The position numbers were made by a program, and so were the translations under genes. A DNA stretch of 64,000 nt from Cryobacterium sp. PH29-G1 (GTDB taxonomy: Bacteria > Actinomycetota > Actinomycetes > Actinomycetales > Microbacteriaceae). The stretch's first letter is position 1. Each line of letters opens with the position of its first letter. Where the stretch lies: positions 1-64,000 of the forward strand of contig NZ_JASISY010000010.1 of the NCBI RefSeq assembly GCF_030063365.1, written 5' to 3'. The notes under the pieces are model-generated. The model made no database searches and had not been told where the DNA came from. It was given only the letters and a program-made list of their open reading frames with translations. Positions 16,638-24,867 of this stretch are shown one piece after another.

Positions 16638-18169
16638 TAGCGAATCCTCACTCTCGGGTCGAGCCCGGCATAGGCCATATCGGCCAGAAAATTGAAGGTG
16701 ATCGCCATGACGGCCACGATCAGAAAATAGCCCATGACCGGGTTCAGGTCCCCGCGGTCGAGCCCCGCATTGAACAGGCTGCCCATCCCGGGAATGGCGA
16801 AGACCTTCTCGGTGATGATCGCGCCACCGAGCAGAGCCCCAACGTCGAAGGCGACGAGGGTGGTCAGCGGAATCAACATGTTTCGAAAGGCGTGCCGCAC
16901 GATCACGGTGCGTTCCGGAAGCCCCTTGGCCCGGGCGGTGCGAATGTAGTCGAGGCTGAGTACTTCGAGCATGCCGGCTCTGGAGTACCGGGTATAGCCG
17001 GCGAACGAGATCAGCAGCAGCGAGATGGTCGGCAGGGTGAGATGCGCGAAGGTGTCGAGGCCGGTCAGCCAGACATCGCCACTCAATCCCGGGGTCTTCG
17101 AGCCGACAGTTGCGATCGGGCGCCCATTGGTAGCGATGAGCAGTGCGCCCCAGGACTGCATGAAGCGGTCAAGCAGAACCACGGCCCCCGATAGGAGCGC
17201 CGTGACGATACCGACCCGCATATTCTGGCCACGGTCATAACCGCCGGCCAGAAACCCGCTCAGGAGCCCGACGGCCGCGGTGGCCAACGCCAGGATGATG
17301 AGGGTGCCGGCGCTCGAGACGTCGAACAGGTGCTGCAGTGTGAAGTAGGCCACGAGGGCGATGACCGCGTTGATGCCCGCAGTGATCAGGGCCCGACGGT
17401 TGCGGAGGCCGGCGAGCAGGGTTGCGGCACCAAGGGCGATCGCGGCGACCAACACCACGACGGGGATAGCGCCGAGGCCTGGGTGCATGAACCACCCCGT
17501 TGCGCTCATCAACAGCAAGACCCCGGATGTCGCGAGCCCGGACACTAGAAACACGACGAGTCGGCGCCGGCCGTCACCGCCGAGAAGGGATTGCCAAATG
17601 GCACCGACAACGAGGCCGATGGCGACGAGCGCGACGCTCCCAATCACGGGGTCACGCAAAAAGTCGTTGAACCCGATGGCGATAAATTCTTTGAGGAGCA
17701 CTGCCACGAGGAATGCGGGCAGGGAGTACAGGAAGAAACTGATGAAGGTGACCGTGTTGTCCAGGCCGCTGTATTGGCGCAGCGCGGTGATGATGCCAAT
17801 TGTCACGCCGAGCAGAATGGCGAGGACGAGTGCGAGAGTGACCAACTGCACCGTTGCGGCCAAGGCGTTGGGCAGGATGTCAATCACCCGAGCATTGGAA
17901 ATCGTGGAACCGAGGTCGCAGGCGTTGGCGAACGGGATGGCGCATTTGGCTACCCCGCCGATCCAGAGCACCCAGCGCAGCGGCGGGGGCACGTCAAGAT
18001 TGAGCAGCGCCACCCGAGCGTTGATGAGTTGCTGCTTGTTGGGCGAATTGCTGCCCTGCAGGTCCTGGAGCGGCTGCGCCGAATACCCCACCATGACGTA
18101 CATCAGAAACGATGCTGCGACCAGAATCAGAATAGAAACGAGAATTCGTCTCAGGACAAAGCTCACCAT
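16637..18169 (-). CDS. Peptide ABC transporter permease (DppB type), enlarged
   Basis: The 510-residue protein begins like DppB (MVSFVLRRILVSILI) and ends with a standard BPD_transp_1 region including EAA loop SLDYIRTARAKGLPERTVIVRHAFRN. Family members are usually 310-340 residues. The excess is roughly residues 175-350: an insert with several further hydrophobic segments and a short basic loop (GGDGRRRL) between the third and fourth core helices. The insert splits the permease domain without breaking the frame, so the protein is probably functional with additional membrane helices. It is third-from-last in the operon, after the binding-protein gene and a hairpin. Confidence 0.87.
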   Translation of the reverse strand: MVSFVLRRILVSILILVAASFLMYVMVGYSAQPLQDLQGSNSPNKQQLINARVALLNLDVPPPLRWVLWIGGVAKCAIPFANACDLGSTISNARVIDILPNALAATVQLVTLALVLAILLGVTIGIITALRQYSGLDNTVTFISFFLYSLPAFLVAVLLKEFIAIGFNDFLRDPVIGSVALVAIGLVVGAIWQSLLGGDGRRRLVVFLVSGLATSGVLLLMSATGWFMHPGLGAIPVVVLVAAIALGAATLLAGLRNRRALITAGINAVIALVAYFTLQHLFDVSSAGTLIILALATAAVGLLSGFLAGGYDRGQNMRVGIVTALLSGAVVLLDRFMQSWGALLIATNGRPIATVGSKTPGLSGDVWLTGLDTFAHLTLPTISLLLISFAGYTRYSRAGMLEVLSLDYIRTARAKGLPERTVIVRHAFRNMLIPLTTLVAFDVGALLGGAIITEKVFAIPGMGSLFNAGLDRGDLNPVMGYFLIVAVMAITFNFLADMAYAGLDPRVRIR

Positions 18170-18258
18170 GCCGGGACTACCTCACTGTCGGAGTTGGTTC
18201 ACTGTCGGAGTTGTTCGCAATCCTGATCGGAAGACGAAGCCGGATGGCGCCCGACCCG

Positions 18259-18296
18259 CGAGTTGGGCTCCTGGGCGAACCCAGGAGCCCAACTCG
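18259..18296 (-). terminator. Strong stem-loop between binding protein and permease genes
   Basis: A perfect 17-bp stem (arms 18259-18275 and 18280-18296) with a CGAA loop lies 13 bases after the binding-protein stop. It has no T-tract. It may protect or partially terminate the message so that binding protein exceeds permease. Confidence 0.75.
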
Positions 18297-18308
18297 CTAT
18301 CGAGCTAT

Positions 18309-20096
18309 CTAGTTATTGACGGACCATTCCCAGAAGTTCCAGAACGGACCGGTCTGGTTGCCCATGTACTCCACACCGCTCACGCGCTTGGAGACACCGA
18401 ACACGCCCGGCAGCTGGAACAGCGGAAGGCCATAGGCATCCGCGAACATCTGCTTGTCCATCTTCTTTTCCAGGGCGATCAATTTGTCGGGATCCAGGGT
18501 CGTCTGGGTCGCGATGGCATCGGCGTTCGTTCCCGTGTACCGGTTGTAGTTTCCACCGCCGTCGGTCGAGAAGATCTGTGAAATACCGGCCGAGCCGACA
18601 CCAGGGCTGATCCAACCGAAGAGCGAGGCGTCATAGTCGCCGCCCTCAAGCAGTGAGCTCCAGTCGGGCGAGCCCACGTCGACAACGGTGATGCCTGCCT
18701 TGGCAGCGGATTCCTGAATTGCCTGGAATTCGTCGACCCGGTTCGGGTTCTTCGTGTTGTAGAGAATCCGAACCGAGGGAGTCGCACCGGCCAAGAGCGC
18801 CTTGGCCCCGTCGATATCAACATCGGCGTAGTCCTTCGAGCCGTTGTTGGCAACGGAATCCGCGTAGGGCTCGTTGGCCGGAACCCAGATCTGCGAGTTC
18901 AGCACCTTGGCGTCGGGGTTGACCGGCGTCACGATGGAGTCGAGGATCTGCTGGCGCGGTACCGTCTTGAGGAATGCCTGACGAACGGCGAGATCAGCGA
19001 AGACCGGCTGGTCAAACCGCAGGTCGAGGTGGTCGTAGGAGACCTGGTCGCCGGTGAGTACATCGGCTCCGGTATTCTCCAGCGCGGTCAGGGTGTCAGC
19101 GGATGCCTGCGGGTTGATGATGTCGACCTCGCCGTTTTGCAGCGCTGTGACCTGGGCGTTGGCGTCGGGAATAACACGGAGGATCATCTTGTCAATCTTG
19201 GGAATCATGCCTCCGACGTAGTACTTGTTGCGCTCCAGCGTGAACGACTGGCCGGGAGTCCAGCCGGTCGGCACCATCGGTCCGCTCGAGACGAGCAGGT
19301 CAGGGTCGGTCGGGAAGGCGGTCACGTCATAGCCGGTGTTCACGAAGTCAGCGGCAGCCCGAAGTGTGGGGTCGGGCGCGGCAGGGTTGGCCCGGTCGCC
19401 CTTCGGCAGGCCCTTGAGCAGAGCGGTCAAGTCGGCCGCTGAGCTCAGTCCGGCCTTCTTGGCCACGATGTGGGCGGGCTGGCCGATCGGGTTGACCAGC
19501 TCCCAGTCCACGTAGGGTGTGCCGTAGACGAGGGTCATCGACAGGTTGTCGTCACTGACCGTGGGGTAGGCGGTGGTGTCCAGACCGGCCGTGCTGGCCG
19601 CGATCTCGAAGTACGTGGTGCCGGTCGCGACCTCACCCGTGGCCTCATCGACGGTGGAGCTGTCGTAGTAGCCGGACTGGGTCGCCCACGACAGCACCAT
19701 ATCGTCGGCCGTCACGGGCTCGCCGTCGGACCACTTGTCATCGGGGTTGAGAGTGTAGGTGACGGTCTGCGGGTCGTCGCTGGTTTTCTTGAAAGTGCCG
19801 AACTTGTCTTCGCGCACGATGTTGAAGTCTTTGTCGATGTACGAGAAAGCGGAGCCGTAGTTACCCATGAGGTACCCGACCTGGCCGTTGGTGTCGAGGT
19901 TGGACTGCGGAGTCTGGTTGTTGAACGACGTGAAGTCGTTGACCACGGCAACCGTCACCGTGCCGCCGCCGCTGGCGGAATCCGAGTTGGTGCCGGTGCT
20001 GCCTGATGTGGTGCATGCGGTCAGGGCGAGAGCAGCGACACCGAGAACGGCGACCCCGCTGAGGCTCTTCCTGAACATTTTTCCTCTGATGGACAA
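18309..20096 (-). CDS. Peptide ABC transporter substrate-binding lipoprotein (family 5)
   Basis: The 595-residue lipoprotein has a basic N-terminus, hydrophobic core and lipobox LTAC (Cys at about 28). The mature domain is an SBP family 5 (DppA/OppA) fold, with PDDKWSDGEPVTADDMVLSW and VRQAFLKTVPRQQILD as family landmarks. It captures peptides outside the cell for the downstream permeases. The TTG at 20096 has AGGAGG upstream; an ATG six codons later (20078) has AGAGGA three bases away and is a reasonable alternative. A good promoter sits at 20166-20194. Confidence 0.92.
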   Translation of the reverse strand: MSIRGKMFRKSLSGVAVLGVAALALTACTTSGSTGTNSDSASGGGTVTVAVVNDFTSFNNQTPQSNLDTNGQVGYLMGNYGSAFSYIDKDFNIVREDKFGTFKKTSDDPQTVTYTLNPDDKWSDGEPVTADDMVLSWATQSGYYDSSTVDEATGEVATGTTYFEIAASTAGLDTTAYPTVSDDNLSMTLVYGTPYVDWELVNPIGQPAHIVAKKAGLSSAADLTALLKGLPKGDRANPAAPDPTLRAAADFVNTGYDVTAFPTDPDLLVSSGPMVPTGWTPGQSFTLERNKYYVGGMIPKIDKMILRVIPDANAQVTALQNGEVDIINPQASADTLTALENTGADVLTGDQVSYDHLDLRFDQPVFADLAVRQAFLKTVPRQQILDSIVTPVNPDAKVLNSQIWVPANEPYADSVANNGSKDYADVDIDGAKALLAGATPSVRILYNTKNPNRVDEFQAIQESAAKAGITVVDVGSPDWSSLLEGGDYDASLFGWISPGVGSAGISQIFSTDGGGNYNRYTGTNADAIATQTTLDPDKLIALEKKMDKQMFADAYGLPLFQLPGVFGVSKRVSGVEYMGNQTGPFWNFWEWSVNN

Positions 20097-20518
20097 GATT
20101 CCTCCTGGGCGAAATAATCATCGGCGCACGGCGCTGGGGCCGCGAGCAGATCGTGGTTTGCTACGACCATAGAGAGAAACCGTCGCTGTGCCAAGCAATT
20201 GGCGGAACTGTTATGAAATAGCTCCATTCTTTTTCGTTCAAGTCGGGCATTTTGCACAAATACTGCGTTCCGTCAGTCGTCGCGCTTACTTTGCATCGTT
20301 TGGTGCGGCTCGGAGCGACGATAATCAGCGGGCGCCCGCGCCGGGCGGCAGGTGCCGTGGCGGAGAGTCGACCAGCAGGTGATGAAGCGGCGGAACCGCT
20401 CCCCTAATCCACCGAAACTGAACGTGACCTCCGAGTTCGCCTTTGATTTCGTGAGGGGACATATACGTTTATAAGCGCAATGGTCCTGACCAAAACCACT
20501 TTCTGAACGGAGATATCT
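20097..20518. other. Divergent intergenic region
   Basis: This 422-base region separates the binding-protein operon from the small secreted protein gene. Apart from the minus-strand promoter at 20166-20194 and possible plus-strand elements near 20440-20480 (including TATAAG), I see no gene, RNA or hairpin. Confidence 0.5.
20166..20194 (-). promoter_or_regulatory. Candidate sigma-70-type promoter of the first peptide operon
   Basis: On the minus strand TTGGCA (20189-20194) and TATGGT (20166-20171) are separated by 17 bases, 70 bases before the binding-protein start. Confidence 0.45.
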
Positions 20519-20914
20519 ATGAAGACGAAACGGAAGTTCATCGCGGCTCTCGTCGGTGCCCTGCTGCTGGTAGGCGCCCCTATCGGTGCGACCGCGGCCT
20601 CAGCGGTTCAAGATCAAGGGGATCCAAGCAACGGCTACCCAAGCCCGAACCCGCCTACTTCTCCGATCCCTGATTCAATACCCTGGGTTTGTTTCCAGTG
20701 GGGGCCGGGGCCGGAACCGGGCGCCTCAGTACACAAGTACATCGTGTGGTGCCCCGAGGGTGTCTTTCCCGGCACGATTTACGGCAGCGACGGCGTGAAA
20801 TACGGTGAGGTCGCGTGGACGAATTGCGGAAATGGTTACCCCAAGGACCACATGTTCAATGACTGGTCGTGCAACGCAACCTGGAAGAGCTACCCGTATC
20901 CCACTTCGTTCTAG
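20519..20914 (+). CDS. Small secreted protein, unknown function
   Basis: The 131-residue precursor has a signal peptide (KTKRKFIAALVGALLLVGAP...) with probable cleavage after ATAASA. The mature protein of about 100 residues is rich in Gly, Pro and Trp. It has four cysteines (CFQWGP, WCPEG, NCGNG, SCNAT), enough for two disulfides. GGAGAT lies seven bases before the ATG. It stands alone between two peptide-uptake operons and is read in the opposite direction. I recognise no family; a bacteriocin-like or cell-surface role is only speculation. Confidence 0.7.
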   Translation: MKTKRKFIAALVGALLLVGAPIGATAASAVQDQGDPSNGYPSPNPPTSPIPDSIPWVCFQWGPGPEPGASVHKYIVWCPEGVFPGTIYGSDGVKYGEVAWTNCGNGYPKDHMFNDWSCNATWKSYPYPTSF

Positions 20915-21030
20915 CTAGTCTCTCGGGCGGTGTCCAGCATGCCTGACGTTTCTGGCGCAGCTGGGTACCGGCCCGTGACTCGACGTCGAGACCTACGGTG
21001 ACACACCCCACACCAACGAGTGACAGACCA

Positions 21031-21065
21031 CAGGCCCGACCGGGATCGTTCCCCAGTCGGGCCTG
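21031..21065 (-). terminator. Terminator of the second peptide operon
   Basis: CAGGCCCGAC (21031-21040) and GTCGGGCCTG (21056-21065) form a perfect 10-bp stem with a 15-base loop, 20 bases beyond the ATPase stop. Confidence 0.7.
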
Positions 21066-21084
21066 ATCGTAATGTTGGTGCGGA

Positions 21085-22833
21085 CTACCGTCCGAACTCG
21101 AAGTTAGCTCCGGGGATCGCCCCCAGCAACTCTTGGGTGTAGAGCTCACGCGGTTTCTCGAAGACCTCGTCGGTGGGCGCCGCTTCGACGATTCGCCCCT
21201 TCTGCATGACACAGACGTTATCGGCGACGAGGCGTACCACCGCCAAGTCGTGCGTGATGAACAGGTAGGTCAACCCGAGCTCCGACTGCAACTCGGTAAG
21301 GAGATTCAGAATCTGCCCTTGCACGAGCACATCCAGGGCAGACACGGCCTCATCCAGAACGAGAACATCGGGTTTGAGGGCCAGAGCGCGCGCAATGGCG
21401 ATTCGCTGGCGCTGACCGCCGGAGAGCTCGCTCGGGTAACGGAACTGTGTCGTGGCTGGAAGCGACACCTGGTCGAGCAACTCGAGTACACGCTTCTGAC
21501 GTTCTTTTCTGGATCCCACTTTGTGTGCCAGCAGAGGTTCCGCGATGGTGTTTCCCACGTTGTACTGCGGGTCGAGCGACCCATACGGGTCTTGGAACAC
21601 CGGCTGCACGCGGCGGCGAAAGTTCAACAACTCGCGCCCGGTCAATCCGGCGACATCACGCCCGTCGAATTCAATGCGCCCGCTCGTTGTGCTCTCCAAC
21701 TGCAGAATGAGCTTGGCCACCGTGGACTTACCCGAACCGGACTCCCCCACGATCGCAGTGGTGGTACCTTTCTCGACCCCGAACGATACGTCGTTCACGG
21801 CGAGGAGTTCGTCGTAACGCAGACCCGACTTGCGGATGCGGTACTTCTTGGTAATGCCCTCCACGGAGATCAGGGCCTTGCCCGAGGCTGCCAGCTCGCG
21901 GTCGGTAGCCCGACGAATCAAGGCCGTATCGGTGCCGCCAGCCGAAAAGATTTCGGTGGTCGGAGCATCCTGATTCTTTTTCGCCTGGATGCGCCGTGAC
22001 GCGAGGCTTGGTGCCGCTGCCACGAGGCGCTGGGTGTACGGATGCTGGGGGTTGGCAAGGATCTCTTGCGATGGGCCCGATTCGACCACCTTTCCCTTGT
22101 ACATCACAACGAGCTGTTCGGCACGTTCGGCGGCGAGGCCGAGGTCGTGCGTGATGAACAGCACGCTCGTGCCATAGTCCCGGGTCAGAGTCGCGAGGTG
22201 ATCGAGAATCTGACGCTGCACGGTGACGTCGAGGGCGCTCGTCGGTTCATCGGCGATGAGCAGCTTGGGACGAGCCGATAGCCCGATGCCGATGAGCACA
22301 CGCTGACGCATTCCGCCCGAGAACTGGTGCGGATATTGCTTGAGTCGGTCGGCGGCATCAGCCAGCCCCGCCTCTTGCAAAACCTCGATGGTGCGCTGCT
22401 TGAGGACTTTGCCACGGACGTCACTGTTCGACCGAATCGCTTCCGCGACCTGAAAGCCGATATTCCACACGGGGTTCAAGTTGCTCATCGGGTCTTGCGG
22501 CACGTAGCCGATCTGACTGCCACGCACGGCCTGCATCTCTTTGGGCGTGAGCCGGGTCAGATCACGGCCCTGGAAGAGGATTTGCCCGCCGGTCACCGTT
22601 CCGGTGCCGGCAAGCAGGTTAATGATTGCCTGCGCCGTGGTGGTCTTTCCGGATCCGGACTCCCCCACGATGGCGAGTGTCTGGCCCGGATAGAGCGTGA
22701 GGCTCACGCCACGCACCGCGGGAACGATTCCCCGCTGGGTACGGAACCCCACCTCAAGGTCTCGGATTTCCAGGAGCGGCGCGGAGTCGGTCGACGGGGA
22801 CTGGTTCACGGTTTCGTTCACTAACTGGGTCAT
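21085..22833 (-). CDS. Peptide ABC transporter, fused double ATPase (second operon)
   Basis: The 582-residue protein carries two ABC ATPase domains: GESGSGKTTTAQ and FSGGMRQR in the first, GESGSGKSTVAK and LSGGQRQR in the second. Each is followed by an oligopeptide-transporter C-terminal motif (HPYTQRLVAA; ELYTQELLGA). It is paralogous to the protein at 13112-14893. Its ATG overlaps the stop of the permease gene by four bases (ATGA). It energises the second peptide importer. Confidence 0.92.
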   Translation of the reverse strand: MTQLVNETVNQSPSTDSAPLLEIRDLEVGFRTQRGIVPAVRGVSLTLYPGQTLAIVGESGSGKTTTAQAIINLLAGTGTVTGGQILFQGRDLTRLTPKEMQAVRGSQIGYVPQDPMSNLNPVWNIGFQVAEAIRSNSDVRGKVLKQRTIEVLQEAGLADAADRLKQYPHQFSGGMRQRVLIGIGLSARPKLLIADEPTSALDVTVQRQILDHLATLTRDYGTSVLFITHDLGLAAERAEQLVVMYKGKVVESGPSQEILANPQHPYTQRLVAAAPSLASRRIQAKKNQDAPTTEIFSAGGTDTALIRRATDRELAASGKALISVEGITKKYRIRKSGLRYDELLAVNDVSFGVEKGTTTAIVGESGSGKSTVAKLILQLESTTSGRIEFDGRDVAGLTGRELLNFRRRVQPVFQDPYGSLDPQYNVGNTIAEPLLAHKVGSRKERQKRVLELLDQVSLPATTQFRYPSELSGGQRQRIAIARALALKPDVLVLDEAVSALDVLVQGQILNLLTELQSELGLTYLFITHDLAVVRLVADNVCVMQKGRIVEAAPTDEVFEKPRELYTQELLGAIPGANFEFGR

Positions 22834-23777
22834 CGGCGTGCCCTCGCTTGGGGGTCGAGCGCATCACGCAAAACGTCACCGAGCATGAGGAATGCCAGCA
22901 CGGTCAAGGACAGCGCGATCGACGGGTAGAGGAGAACCTGCGGACTCGTGCGGATGGATGTCTGGGCTTCGCCGATATCGCGCCCCCACGACATCGTGCC
23001 CGGGCCGAGGCCGATGCCCAGGAAGGAGAGTGTGGCCTCCGCAACAATGAACGTTCCTAGCGAGACTGTCGCGATGACAATCACGGGTGCGATGGCATTG
23101 GGAACCACATGCCGGAGCAGAATTTTGAACTTCGATACACCGAGCGCGACGGAAGCCACAACGTAGTCCGAATTGCGGGCGGTCAGCACGGCACCACGCA
23201 TAATGCGGGCTACCTGTGGCCAGGCAAACATCGAAATCACCAGAGCGATGACAACCGGGGTACGGTCCGGCAGCACCGACAGCAGCACGATGGCGCCAAG
23301 CACTGTCGGAACGGCAAAGAAGATATCGCCGACGCGCGAGACCACGGCGTCGAGCCACTTTCCGTAGTAGCCGGCAAGGGCACCGACGATGAGGCCGAAC
23401 AGGGTCACGATGACCGCTGCCAGAAGCCCGACAGTGACCGAGGCGCCGGTGCCGAAGATGATTCTGGAATAGACGTCACAGCCCTGAAATGTGAATCCGA
23501 GGGGATGCCCGGATTGCGGTAATCCATTGCTGTTCGACAGCTGACATTGCGTTGGGGAAACCGAGGAGAACAAGGCGGGGAAGAGTGCAACCGCAAGAAT
23601 CAGCACGATGAGTCCGGAGGAGATCCAGAACGTTGGTCGGCGACGCATCGCGTCCCAGGCATCCGCCCAGGTGCTGCGTGCTTTCTCGGTCTCGTCGAGT
23701 CTGTCGATGGCAACGAGGGGGGTGTCTTCAAACGCTGCAACGAAGTGCGGCTGCGCGCCATGGTTCTTACTTGGCAT
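22830..23777 (-). CDS. Peptide ABC transporter permease (DppC type, second operon)
   Basis: The 315-residue permease has a cytoplasmic N-terminus and six hydrophobic helices. The EAA loop contains DYVVASVALGVSKFKILLRHVVPN. It pairs with the DppB-type permease encoded just upstream, whose 3' end it overlaps by 11 bases. It is of normal family length. Confidence 0.93.
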   Translation of the reverse strand: MPSKNHGAQPHFVAAFEDTPLVAIDRLDETEKARSTWADAWDAMRRRPTFWISSGLIVLILAVALFPALFSSVSPTQCQLSNSNGLPQSGHPLGFTFQGCDVYSRIIFGTGASVTVGLLAAVIVTLFGLIVGALAGYYGKWLDAVVSRVGDIFFAVPTVLGAIVLLSVLPDRTPVVIALVISMFAWPQVARIMRGAVLTARNSDYVVASVALGVSKFKILLRHVVPNAIAPVIVIATVSLGTFIVAEATLSFLGIGLGPGTMSWGRDIGEAQTSIRTSPQVLLYPSIALSLTVLAFLMLGDVLRDALDPQARARR

Positions 23778-24696
23778 AACGAATCCTTGGGTCCAGCGCC
23801 GCGTACAGCAGGTCGACGAGCAGATTGGCGAGTACGAAGATCACGACCATGACGGCGATGAAGGAGACCACGGTTGGCCCTTCTCCGAGCCGAATAGCCT
23901 TGAACACGGTTCCACCGACTCCGTTGATGTTGAAGATTCCCTCGGTGACGATAGCCCCGACCATGAGGGAACCAATGTCGACACCGAGAAAGGTGATCAC
24001 GGGCACGAGCGAGTTACGCAACACGTGCACGGTCACGACGCGCGGTCGCGAGATCCCCTTGGCCGTAGCCGTTCGCACGAAGTCGGCGTTGAGGTTGTCA
24101 GAAACGCTCGCGCGCGTAAGCCGCACGATGTAGGCAAACGAAACGGATGCCAGTACCAGCGCCGGCAGAATCAGTTGGTCCCACGGGGCTGCTCCACTCA
24201 CCGTGGTGCGCGCCCAGCCGAGCTGCACGCCAAACACGAATTGCAGCACAAAGCCAACGACAAAGGTTGGCACGCTGATCAGGAGCAGGCTCACGACGAG
24301 CGCACTCGCATCAAACAGCTTGCCCTTGCGCAGGCCGGCGATGAGACCCACGAGAATACCGAAGCCCGCTTCGAAGGCGAGCGCCAGCATTGCCAGGCGC
24401 GCCGTGATGGGAAAGGCCGAAGCCATGACCTCCGAAACTGACCGGCCGGAATAGGTCGTGCCGAGGTTTCCCTGAAAGAAATTACCGATGTAGAGCAGGT
24501 ACTGCACCACAAACGGTTTATCGAGGTTGTACTCGGCGCGAATCTGCGCGATAACCGCTGGCGATGGCGGACGCTCGCCGTAGAGCGCCGAAATCGGGTC
24601 ACCGGGCAGTGAAAAGACCATGAAGTAGATGAGAAAAGTCGCGCCGAAGAACACGGGGATCATCTGGAGCAAACGTTTGCCGGTATACCAGAGCAT
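23767..24696 (-). CDS. Peptide ABC transporter permease (DppB type, second operon)
   Basis: The 309-residue protein starts MLWYTGKRLLQMIPVFFG and has six helices. The EAA loop reads DFVRTATAKGISRPRVVTVHVLRN. I chose the ATG at 24694-24696 because GGAGAG is seven bases upstream; a longer frame to 24747 adds 17 unlikely residues. Unlike its counterpart at 16637-18169 it has the standard family length, which makes the insert in that one stand out. Confidence 0.93.
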   Translation of the reverse strand: MLWYTGKRLLQMIPVFFGATFLIYFMVFSLPGDPISALYGERPPSPAVIAQIRAEYNLDKPFVVQYLLYIGNFFQGNLGTTYSGRSVSEVMASAFPITARLAMLALAFEAGFGILVGLIAGLRKGKLFDASALVVSLLLISVPTFVVGFVLQFVFGVQLGWARTTVSGAAPWDQLILPALVLASVSFAYIVRLTRASVSDNLNADFVRTATAKGISRPRVVTVHVLRNSLVPVITFLGVDIGSLMVGAIVTEGIFNINGVGGTVFKAIRLGEGPTVVSFIAVMVVIFVLANLLVDLLYAALDPRIRYAK

Positions 24697-24813
24697 CAGC
24701 TCTCCATCGGGGAAGTCGCCACGAGGCTGGGCGGTACAGGTCGCCAAACAGCTCTACGCAGCATTACGAACGTCGGGGTCATGAAATATCGCAATCGTCA
24801 AAAGGTCACTCAA

Positions 24814-24840
24814 GAGGCCCGGGGTCTGAGCCCGGGCCTC
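24814..24840 (-). terminator. Stem-loop between binding protein and permease genes (second operon)
   Basis: GAGGCCCGGG (24814-24823) and CCCGGGCCTC (24831-24840) form a perfect 10-bp stem with a 7-base loop, 28 bases beyond the binding-protein stop. It takes the same position as the hairpin in the first operon. Confidence 0.7.
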
Positions 24841-24867
24841 TCGTGATGTCGTACTAGAAGCGAACTG

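Noticed and set aside
20021..20257. 78-codon minus frame upstream of the first binding protein
   Set aside because: It overlaps the binding-protein signal peptide in another frame and covers the promoter.
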